Below are positions 33,801 to 40,184 of a DNA stretch of 64,000 nucleotides, one piece after another. The stretch spans positions 62,001 through 126,000 of the forward strand of contig JALDYZ010000005.1 in assembly GCA_030028905.1 (NCBI GenBank). The letters run 5' to 3'. The position numbers were made by a program, and so were the translations under genes. Under the pieces are notes generated by a model. That model did not search any database and was not told the DNA's origin. It worked only from the letters and a program-made list of their open reading frames with translations. Numbering within the stretch: position 1 is the stretch's first letter; each line of letters starts with the position of its first letter. The DNA is from Ferirhizobium litorale (GTDB taxonomy: Bacteria; Pseudomonadota; Alphaproteobacteria; Rhizobiales; Rhizobiaceae).

Positions 33801-34462
33801 CGACGCTTGGCATGACCGAATGTCTGGAGGCGCCGCGCCCGGTTGATCTCATGCGCAATGAGTTTGCGCTCAACGAAAGCCAGTTGCTGCTGATGCGCCA
33901 GTTCAATGAACTACCTTTCGACGGGCCGAAAGAGTATCTGGCTTTTGTCGCAAAGGTTCAACAGGGACTGGCTGCCATGGGCGGGCCGTCAGGCCGACCC
34001 AATATGCTGACGACGGCGCAGCGCAAGTCCATTCTCCACCGCTATGCAAGCGATACGGCATATCTCGCCCGAACGTATCTGAAGCGGGACGATGGCCGCT
34101 TTTTCACGTCCGAACGCCTGCCGCCGGAGAGTGACATCGAATCTCTCCAGATTCCGCTCAAGCAAGTGAGTGTGTTTTTCAGGAACTACGAGGTACCCAA
34201 GGGCAAGAGCCCCCTCGCCAACAAAGCGGTAACCACAATCAAGGCTGAATGGCCGCTTTTCAAAAGGGCACGCGTTACCTTCAACAAGATTCGGCACCGA
34301 AAGTCGATCGTGTTCGAGAAGACCGTGCTCGGCAGCAATCCGTTCGCTCTGCCGGAGAACATCGAGAAGTACTGTACGATCAAGAAACAGTGGCCGAGGC
34401 GCAAGAAAGTCAGGGTAATCCTGAAGAACATCTACCTCGGGCGTCCTATTCTGTTTCCATAG
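30857..34462 (+). CDS. multidomain surface-polysaccharide protein: KpsC-like + GT2 + sulfotransferase fusion
   Basis: A 1201-residue cytoplasmic-looking protein with three modules. About 60-375: a capsule-synthesis domain like KpsC (ILVKTHPDIAW; then GTSGMGLEALLAGK and FGAPFYAGWGLTDD, hallmark of beta-Kdo transferase domains). About 390-700: a GT-A family 2 transferase (KVSVILPVYGVEAFVEEAL, NVGLDAARGEFILFLDPDDYI). About 788-1060: a sulfotransferase-like domain whose 5'-phosphosulfate loop reads LHIGTTKTGSTFLQ. A basic tail of about 85 residues ends the protein. The TTG at 30857 has GGAGA six bases before it; the first in-frame ATG is 20 codons later. Capsule-type linker synthesis, chain extension and sulfation by one polypeptide is inferred. 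Confidence 0.75.
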   Translation: MPTDHAASYLAFRQYLEQRQMAAQTEVPFDLRALLIGERHQSWNIGFKKANLQDAFSQNLPSLFTRLVAIDAPEFGAVRDFLLYGAIVENPALSHKSTSNALKSIGAGDRVVFFEMGFLASTHSWSEGLQSRSATMACLGYVYDDVSQYYMADYPGRLNQRLNSSDQLTSEQLARAQECIDRIVKQRVSKYNSQPIREFETDTAYPRRVLVCDQNYSDASTLFGRADEETFKRMLEAAIEENPDAEILVKTHPDIAWTKDSERRGFYDHMHDSGRVRVIRDAINPFCLFDVVDKVYVGTSGMGLEALLAGKHVVVFGAPFYAGWGLTDDRQAIPHRQRQRSLQELFHYFYIWYTIYNVPGARVPSEIEDALSYIERNRPTSLPIHVSAVSNPKVSVILPVYGVEAFVEEALRSIQRQSFQSVEILTINDQSPDGSQAIIDRLAALDERIRPIVLPENIGPGFARNVGLDAARGEFILFLDPDDYIPSTTHIEKLVACAEIDGADMVRGRKKLEQVEDAKGSVVRRRRDMTEQFFEEPFHAVRLSEEPRILHSRHFWNWMYRRDFLNKHDIRFLTTYREERAFVLKALLTAERLSGIDSDGVVYRIRSDSAVRREQTMADVFDQVSNFESIVDILEQFGAFEPESSLRHAASFQIAQFLHYLFLGFAYSTTRKVASDDERAVFFDRISEALIRSGFRASDLTNDPIQLSPPHVKARAYELLFEALCCKLYDYVPIAVGLMRVDQTILVEEFMREPQSARRHAFQSVLGLYARNDKVATAVGEDYTGTKPRLILHIGTTKTGSTFLQHFCEWNRARLLRMGIWFPEVGLFWQDARPHKQAGHSGFINAAATGDDKLRKHVEAGLRLASGRIHTVILSSEAFFLNWSAFDIPRYFDGYDVTIVGYFRRQDDWANSQYCEFVGGGALGKVSVPIEQWLKTDITRLRLDYRGYLDEWSRRLGEDRIVVRPYERDQLVDGDIVTDFFTTLGMTECLEAPRPVDLMRNEFALNESQLLLMRQFNELPFDGPKEYLAFVAKVQQGLAAMGGPSGRPNMLTTAQRKSILHRYASDTAYLARTYLKRDDGRFFTSERLPPESDIESLQIPLKQVSVFFRNYEVPKGKSPLANKAVTTIKAEWPLFKRARVTFNKIRHRKSIVFEKTVLGSNPFALPENIEKYCTIKKQWPRRKKVRVILKNIYLGRPILFP

Positions 34463-34513
34463 AATTTTTCCTCGTCGCGGTGGCCACCAAGAGCGTAAGG
34501 ATTGCCGGCAATA

Positions 34514-36076
34514 TCAGAGCGGCGCCTTGTTCGACCTGGCCCGGAAGTCCTTGTGAACGGCAAAGTACTGGTTGAACACGATGCGGTAGTCGATGCCGGT
34601 TGGCAGGTCAGCATCGTCCGGGGCAATGGCGATATCACCCGATGTCAGGGTTTCGACATTCGATATTGAACAGTCCAGATCGCGTCGCAGCAAGCAGCGT
34701 AGCATTGACGAAATCACCTTGAAGGTCATCGGCACGCGGATTTCCCGATAGTTCAGGTTGACTTGTTTGTCATGGAGGCCGCAGACGTGGCAGACAATCA
34801 CAGCCGGCTGCCTTTCCAGAAGGGCGCCAGCCACTCTATCGATGATTTCGCGGTCGTTTCTGGCACTATTCTTCCGGGCGGCATCGGAAGTTCCAAGCGC
34901 ATCGAGCAGTGCTGTGGGCTCGCTGGCGCGCTTGTAGAGGGGTTGGACCTGATTGCGCTCGAACAGGATGGCCAGATAGCGGCGCACTTTGCCAAAGAAT
35001 GCCTCGGGGTCCTCCTGCAGCAGGCGCAGGCGGTCATGAAGGACAGTCCCATCGGCTACTGCTTCGTGCCGGACCACAAAGTCTTCCCGACAATAGATGC
35101 CTTCCCCAAGGACCACGGGCAGGGAACCATTGACCGCAGCCTCGAAGCCGACGGTGCTGTTGATCGTGATCGTTACTTCACAAGCCTTGAGCAGATCCGC
35201 AAGATGGCCTTCCGAAGTTATCGTCAGACCGTCGACGACGGGTATGTTAAGTTGTAGCCCGCGTTCCTCCTCGGGATGCGGCCGAACCAGAATTCGAAAA
35301 TCCGGGAAGTAGCGATCGCGCAGCCTGATCGCTTCCAGGATGAGCATCCTCATGGTCTTGACGCGATCCGAATGCAGAATGATGTTGCTGTCGTGCTGGA
35401 CCTGGAGCGGCACGAAGATGGTTTTCGTTCGCGCCTTACCCGTGTTGGCAAGAATGGGCTCGCGAGCAAGATCCGGGAAAAACGCCTCGATCGCGGCGGA
35501 ATGCCTTGCCTCGTATTCGGCGGCGAGGTCGGGTGGGGCAATCTTACGCGATCCGGCCGCGATCGACGCTTCGCCATTGACGCCTTGGGTGTCGAAGAAC
35601 AGGCCATCCGGCAAAATTCCCCGCTCGATGAAGCCGCCGGCAATCGCTTTTGCCTTCTTGTAGGTTCGCCAGGCATTGGCCACAGAGCCAGTGCTGCCGT
35701 TCCAGACTACGATCGAATCGATCTCCTGCCGGGTGACGAGCCTGTGGATGCCAACGAGCGAGCGCGCTGCAGGGTTGACGTGCCTCTTCAAGTTGAAGGG
35801 TGTTCCGGCGCCTTCACTCCTGGCGATATCCAGCGCAAAGAAGTCATTCCAGTGGATGTCAATACCCGTTTCGGACTCCAAGTTTGAAGGCGCTATCCTG
35901 GGACGGAACTCGAAAAAGGCGACCGCCTCGATGCCGACGGTTCGGAAGAAGCCCGTGTATTCGGGCGAATAGACGGAGACGACGGGTTGGTGGCCGTGCT
36001 CCTGAAGCAGCGATGCGAGCGCATGCACCCTGCGAGCGTTTTCGAGGTTGTTGCCGCACTGGATGAGAATGCGCAT
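34514..36076 (-). CDS. capsular polysaccharide synthesis protein, KpsS-like
   Basis: A 520-residue protein with a GT-B-like layout: an N-terminal MRILIQCGNNLENARRVHALA strand/helix, FFDTQGVNGEAS, then FVPLQVQHDSNIILHSD and RILVRPHPEEERG, and ITINSTVGFEAAVNGSLPVVLG. These are the landmarks of the capsule biosynthesis family (Pfam Capsule_synth) to which KpsS belongs, a beta-Kdo transferase that starts the lipid linker of group 2 capsules. It pairs logically with the KpsC-like module encoded convergently next door. AGAGGAA lies before ATG 36076. The C-terminal 130 residues (from about 390) are not obviously part of that family and are unassigned. Confidence 0.7.
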   Translation of the reverse strand: MRILIQCGNNLENARRVHALASLLQEHGHQPVVSVYSPEYTGFFRTVGIEAVAFFEFRPRIAPSNLESETGIDIHWNDFFALDIARSEGAGTPFNLKRHVNPAARSLVGIHRLVTRQEIDSIVVWNGSTGSVANAWRTYKKAKAIAGGFIERGILPDGLFFDTQGVNGEASIAAGSRKIAPPDLAAEYEARHSAAIEAFFPDLAREPILANTGKARTKTIFVPLQVQHDSNIILHSDRVKTMRMLILEAIRLRDRYFPDFRILVRPHPEEERGLQLNIPVVDGLTITSEGHLADLLKACEVTITINSTVGFEAAVNGSLPVVLGEGIYCREDFVVRHEAVADGTVLHDRLRLLQEDPEAFFGKVRRYLAILFERNQVQPLYKRASEPTALLDALGTSDAARKNSARNDREIIDRVAGALLERQPAVIVCHVCGLHDKQVNLNYREIRVPMTFKVISSMLRCLLRRDLDCSISNVETLTSGDIAIAPDDADLPTGIDYRIVFNQYFAVHKDFRARSNKAPL

Positions 36077-36110
36077 TCGTTTCCTCTCAGCCGCTCGCCC
36101 TAACCGCGAC

Positions 36111-37787
36111 TCACGTCGATTTGCGTTGTGAAATTAGCGCTGCCAGCATTTCCACTGCAGGATTCGGCGTGAATTTGCGCATCAGGACGTCCTGGCTCCG
36201 TGCCCGGTGCTGGAGTTCCGCCTCGGGGTCGAGTTCGATGTTTTTCAGGAGTTCGATGACGTCTTGCGCGGAATTGGCGATATGCAGGTCCCCATCACCA
36301 ATCGCCTCGGCGCCGAGGCGATTGGTGATCAGCGTGACGCCGGCAACGATCGCTTCGGCATTCTTGAAATTCATGCCGCCGGCGACCAGAACCGGGGAAA
36401 GCAATACGTCGATCCCTTCAAAGAAACCGGTGACGGTCCTGACTGAACCAACGAGTTCAATGGAATCGTTCAGAAACGCGATCTTGCGAATGCCTGGTGC
36501 GCTACAGACGCTGCCTGCGACGACGATCTTGCTGGCGGGGCTGTATCGAGAGATTGCCGGCCACCACTCATTCAGCACCAATTCGAGAGCGACCACATTG
36601 GCGGGCATGTCGCGTCCAAGAAAACCGAAGACCATGGGTGACGACGCGCGTGGCTTTCGCACCTCCATGAAGCAGTAGCGGTAACTGCTCGGAGCCACGA
36701 GAACCTTTTCTACAGGAATATCCCTGCGCAAGAGATCTCCGTCGCGCTCGGAAATTGCCAGCACGTAATCTGCCCGGCGCAGCAGGGAGATCTCCCTGTT
36801 CTTTGACCTTCGTATGGAGGCTGTCAGCGCCTTGCCATCGCCTTTCATCGAAAGCGTGCGAAAGTACTGGACGTCGTGAGTGTCGCATATGATGAGGGGC
36901 CTGTAGATGGTCTTCCTCTCCACGCTCGGCAGCATCCAGGCGTAGTTGACGAAGATCGCGTCGAAGTTGTTGGCGTCGAGTTGTGCAAGGGCTTTCCGCA
37001 AATGCTTGTTGTTCCTCAGTCTGGCGCGGTCGATGAACGATTCCGCAGAGATCGACCTGATCCCGCGCAGCCTGTTGACAAACATTCTGAGAGCTTTTTT
37101 TGCTTCAACCACCACTTTGAGCAACGGGTTCTGCTTGTTGGAGAACGGCTCGATTTGTTTTGCCAGCAGACGGAGGAAGGGAGCCGCTTCCTGCCGTATT
37201 CTTGCGCTGGCGCCGGTGTAGGCAATGGTGACGTTGAAGCCGTGTTCTACCAGTGCGGCCAGCATGTTCAGCGCGCGACGATGCGCGCCCATGTTGACCG
37301 GGAACATCGCGCCAGGGAACAGGAAAAGTATCTCAAGTTTGCCGTCCGCAGCACGCGCATAGGACTTCAAGTTGCCCTCGAGATCGAAGCTCTGGATTGA
37401 AACGAGCCTCAGTTCGGCCAGGTGATATATGGTAGCTGGTGGCAGGTTCTTCGGTGGGCGGCCCTTGCCGTCATCGTAGAAGAGGATTTCAACCGGCAAG
37501 TCCAGGCGAGCAAGGTCGCCGAAGGTGCTCTGGACCAGATCTACAGGAAGTTCCTTCACATCGCCGAGAAGGACGACATAGACCTCCGATGTTTGTATTT
37601 GAGACTTTTTCGAAATAAAATCTGATATTTCGCCGAAATTGTTTTCCAGATCGTCGCCAGCGAAGACGAGAATATTGATCGCTTTTAGAAGCAGTTCGCT
37701 CTTTGGTTTTGAGACGGTGTAGATCTGTGCTTCTTGGGCTGATGTCATAGAGCCGATACTCTCGATGATTCCCGATCGACCGCCCAT
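36111..37787 (-). CDS. glycosyltransferase, family 4-like (GT-B)
   Basis: A 558-residue protein. After a poorly conserved 150-residue N-terminal region comes a GT-B fold: LFLFPGAMFPVNMGAHRRALNMLAALVEHGFNVTIAYTG (nucleotide-sugar transferase N-terminal domain), LIICDTHDVQYFR, and a C-terminal domain with VFGFLGRDMPANVVALELVL, SIELVGSVRTVTGFFEGIDVLLSPVLVAGGMNFKNAEAIVAGV (the E-x7-E-like region of GT4). Probably adds a sugar to the island's surface glycan. The start is uncertain: ATG 37787 has GAGGG immediately before it; MTSAQEAQ (37748) is an alternative. The coding region contains a 36-bp perfect palindrome at 36294-36329. Confidence 0.75.
   Translation of the reverse strand: MGGRSGIIESIGSMTSAQEAQIYTVSKPKSELLLKAINILVFAGDDLENNFGEISDFISKKSQIQTSEVYVVLLGDVKELPVDLVQSTFGDLARLDLPVEILFYDDGKGRPPKNLPPATIYHLAELRLVSIQSFDLEGNLKSYARAADGKLEILFLFPGAMFPVNMGAHRRALNMLAALVEHGFNVTIAYTGASARIRQEAAPFLRLLAKQIEPFSNKQNPLLKVVVEAKKALRMFVNRLRGIRSISAESFIDRARLRNNKHLRKALAQLDANNFDAIFVNYAWMLPSVERKTIYRPLIICDTHDVQYFRTLSMKGDGKALTASIRRSKNREISLLRRADYVLAISERDGDLLRRDIPVEKVLVAPSSYRYCFMEVRKPRASSPMVFGFLGRDMPANVVALELVLNEWWPAISRYSPASKIVVAGSVCSAPGIRKIAFLNDSIELVGSVRTVTGFFEGIDVLLSPVLVAGGMNFKNAEAIVAGVTLITNRLGAEAIGDGDLHIANSAQDVIELLKNIELDPEAELQHRARSQDVLMRKFTPNPAVEMLAALISQRKST
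36294..36329. repeat. 36-bp perfect palindrome inside the GT4 gene
   Basis: The left half ATCACCAATCGCCTCGGC (36294-36311) is followed directly by its exact reverse complement (36312-36329), with no spacer. It encodes part of ITNRLGAEAIGD. Pairing stops at the next base on each side (C opposite C). Confidence 0.95.
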
Positions 37788-37941
37788 CCCTCTGCAAGAC
37801 AGGTTCGGGCGCCAAACCTAACATATTCAAAACGTCTGACTGCCATCTTTTATGCTTTGCCGTGCTGGCGAGCGTAAGCAGTCGGTTCAGCGTCCGTCGA
37901 GGACAGGAACCCGGTTTCTGAAGCGATAGCCGTCTCGTTGG

Positions 37942-38784
37942 CTATCGGAAGCGATCATCGAAGTCGAGCGCCTCGATGGTGCTGCCGTCCCACCTGTAGC
38001 CGTAGGCGTCGAGCACCGGGGCGGTCAGGCTGTAGACAAGCCCTAGTTGCTGGTGGGTCAGGCGTTTGTACTTTTCCGAGGAATTCTGGTGTATCGGCCG
38101 CCAAAGCTTGATCTTTCCATGGCCGATTTCGCCTTGTTCATAGTCGGCATGTGACTGCAGCAGCCGGTCGCTCCATTCGAGGCCGAGGTGCCGGACGATC
38201 TTTCTCAGGGATCTCTCGGGATCGGCAATGAAATCTTCGTACCGCACGATCGGCAGGCCGCTATTGAAATCATGCAGCATCTTGCGGGTATAGAGCGCCA
38301 TCCAGGCCGACAGATTGTCGGTCGTCCGGACGTAGGGGAGCATGAGGCTGTCGATGCCATTGCACCATCGGACCTGCTGCTTCCTATGAGTCACCTCTGA
38401 ATCCGGGTTCTCATTGTGGCGGAAGCTGCTGACGGCAAGAGAGAATGGATTGCGGACGAGAATGAAACCCTGACGCGGTCCCTTGTGGATCCATACTGCA
38501 TTCTTGAGCACGAGTACTGATCGGTCATGGAGCTTTTTGTGCGCGAGCAACCGATTGTTCGAGGCAAGCGCGGAATTGCCGGATCTCTTCAGGAAACGAA
38601 AGAGTTCCATGTCCTCCTTGGTATCGGGATCCCTGATCTGATGAACCACTTCGATGTCCGGATGGGCATTCAGGCAACGCTGTACGAGAGTCTCGCCAGA
38701 TCGTGAGAAACTGGCCATGTGAAATACCTGATGTTCCAACGCCTGCTCCTTATGTTCAAGGAGAATGAAACAATGAACGGGCAA
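37942..38784 (-). CDS. sulfotransferase family protein (first stand-alone copy)
   Basis: A 280-residue protein with the PAPS-binding landmarks of sulfotransferases: a 5'-phosphosulfate loop FSRSGETLVQRCLN (about 26-39), and the 3'-phosphate-binding segment GFILVRNPFSLAVSSFRHN (about 104-122), followed by VRYEDFIADPERSLRKIVRHLGLEW, a common acceptor-side block. It would transfer sulfate from PAPS to a carbohydrate or lipid. The start is uncertain: TTG 38784 has no good ribosome site, and the ATG at 38718 would begin right at the PAPS loop. It is AT-richer than the genes outside the island. Leftward-transcribed, downstream of a second sulfotransferase gene. Confidence 0.75.
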   Translation of the reverse strand: MPVHCFILLEHKEQALEHQVFHMASFSRSGETLVQRCLNAHPDIEVVHQIRDPDTKEDMELFRFLKRSGNSALASNNRLLAHKKLHDRSVLVLKNAVWIHKGPRQGFILVRNPFSLAVSSFRHNENPDSEVTHRKQQVRWCNGIDSLMLPYVRTTDNLSAWMALYTRKMLHDFNSGLPIVRYEDFIADPERSLRKIVRHLGLEWSDRLLQSHADYEQGEIGHGKIKLWRPIHQNSSEKYKRLTHQQLGLVYSLTAPVLDAYGYRWDGSTIEALDFDDRFR

Positions 38785-38864
38785 CCGCGGTCAATCGTGG
38801 GCTGGCTCGTTGCTCGCTGCGATGAGATTGTGAAGATTGCAATTTGCTCAACAAGGCAACGACA

Positions 38865-39737
38865 CTATTTCCAGAAGCTGAAGAAGCGGCGTGTGGGGAC
38901 CAGCGGCCATCGTATCCATTTGGATTTCTCCGCGACAGGGTCGTAGTCGTCGTCGAACAGGAACTTCTCAAAGCTCGTTCCGGAAACTTGGTTGGCGAGT
39001 TCATCGAAGTTGGCGATGGCCAGTTGCAAGTCGTTTTCTGTCATCTTCGTAAATCTGGACTCGCTCTCAAAGGAAGGGATGCCGAGTTCGGCAGAAAGCG
39101 TCCGCATCAGTTCTCCCAGACCGGGCGGATGAAGAATGTCCTCATAAAGAACCTCCATTCCGTCGAGGCCGTAGTCGCTCTTGTATCGATCAAAGAGACG
39201 TTTTGTCTTGGTTTCTCTTCGTATGTAACTTTCCGCAATCGCAAGGATCTGTGCGGGATCGACGTGAATGGCGACCCTTTTGTCGGCGTTGGCTTTCGGG
39301 TTGTCCAAATGCGATATCTTAAGCGTGTTCCGCTTGTATGAAGAAACGGCGGTCTTGAGCTTGTTTCGCCTGCGCAGCAAAATGACGTATGAATTCAGCG
39401 AGGGGATCGTTTCGTAAAACAGGGTTGGCTGGTGTTTCACCCGCGCACGCGTCTTGAAGATGAAGTAGGGAGCGCCAGCGTGATATCGCGATGAAAATGC
39501 CCTACGGATCTCTCGGGGGAACAGGGTCGGGTCACCACCTTGCGCAAGCCGCTCGACCCAAGGATGCGCGTCGGTGTTTCGCTTGCTGAGCGCGTCGATC
39601 GGTTCGAAACCGATGTGATTGATCTCCTGGTGTCTGCCAATCAAGTCGGTAAGCCAGCTGCTACCGACATGGCCAGTAAACAAAAGAACGATCGGCCTGC
39701 TCACGACTTTACCAGCTTTGCCTTCGAAGCCACGCAC
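38865..39737 (-). CDS. sulfotransferase-like protein (second stand-alone copy)
   Basis: A 290-residue protein beginning with the strand-loop-helix VLLFTGHVGSSWLTDLIG, a variant of the 5'-phosphosulfate loop. Further on come SYVILLRRRNKLKTAVSSYKRNTL (3'-phosphate site) and MEVLYEDILHPPGLGELMRTLSAELGI (sulfotransferase acceptor block). It is similar in layout to Stf0/NodH-type carbohydrate sulfotransferases. GTG 39737 lies one codon after the stop of the 87-residue gene upstream, so translation is probably coupled; the overlapping GAGGA is rather close to that GTG. Composition is markedly AT-rich (about 40% GC by eye around 39181-39240), unlike ligD next door. Confidence 0.7.
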   Translation of the reverse strand: MRGFEGKAGKVVSRPIVLLFTGHVGSSWLTDLIGRHQEINHIGFEPIDALSKRNTDAHPWVERLAQGGDPTLFPREIRRAFSSRYHAGAPYFIFKTRARVKHQPTLFYETIPSLNSYVILLRRRNKLKTAVSSYKRNTLKISHLDNPKANADKRVAIHVDPAQILAIAESYIRRETKTKRLFDRYKSDYGLDGMEVLYEDILHPPGLGELMRTLSAELGIPSFESESRFTKMTENDLQLAIANFDELANQVSGTSFEKFLFDDDYDPVAEKSKWIRWPLVPTRRFFSFWK

Positions 39738-39740
39738 TCC

Positions 39741-40004
39741 TCAAGTTTCGACCGGTGCTGCAGAACGCATCGAGGCAGATTTCCTGTCATTCTCCACCAG
39801 TCTGGCGGCGAGTAACTTGGGTTTTTTGGCTGTCCCTTCGGCAATGTGCCGCATGAGATCACGATAGAGGCGATTGCGGGCCCGCCGCGCTTCCTTGGGG
39901 TCTTGCATCGACTGGATATTCGTGATGCGCCGATCGAGCCTTCGAAGGGTAAATATCTTCCCCTCCTTCGCTTCGCCCGGGGTGTTGTTCGACTCATCGA
40001 TCAT
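39741..40004 (-). CDS. small Arg-rich conserved-looking protein of unknown function
   Basis: An 87-residue basic protein (MIDESNNTPGEAKEGK...; many Arg/Lys, central RRLDRRITNIQSMQDPKEARRARNRLYRDLM predicted helical). I do not recognise a family. The gene is credible because AGAAGGAAG lies six bases before ATG 40004 and because its stop is one codon from the GTG of the sulfotransferase gene, implying coupled translation. It has no signal peptide or transmembrane helix. It may be an accessory protein for the sulfotransferase. Confidence 0.55.
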   Translation of the reverse strand: MIDESNNTPGEAKEGKIFTLRRLDRRITNIQSMQDPKEARRARNRLYRDLMRHIAEGTAKKPKLLAARLVENDRKSASMRSAAPVET

Positions 40005-40184
40005 GTGGCTTCCTTCTCGAGCGTTCAGGGAAACACGGTGAAAGTGCCGATCGGATCGCCAGCGTCTTGGCTGTTTCGCGTCCGCATGTTGATTTTGGGG
40101 GAGAGCTTACGCGCCTTTCCGCGAGCGGGCAATCGCCGCCCGTCCGGCACGATCGCAACTCCCTTCCTGCAGTCATCGTCGGTC

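Noticed and set aside
29538-40004. Integrative element with integrase or att repeats
   Set aside because: The composition suggests transfer, but I see no integrase, transposase, tRNA or flanking direct repeats in the window.
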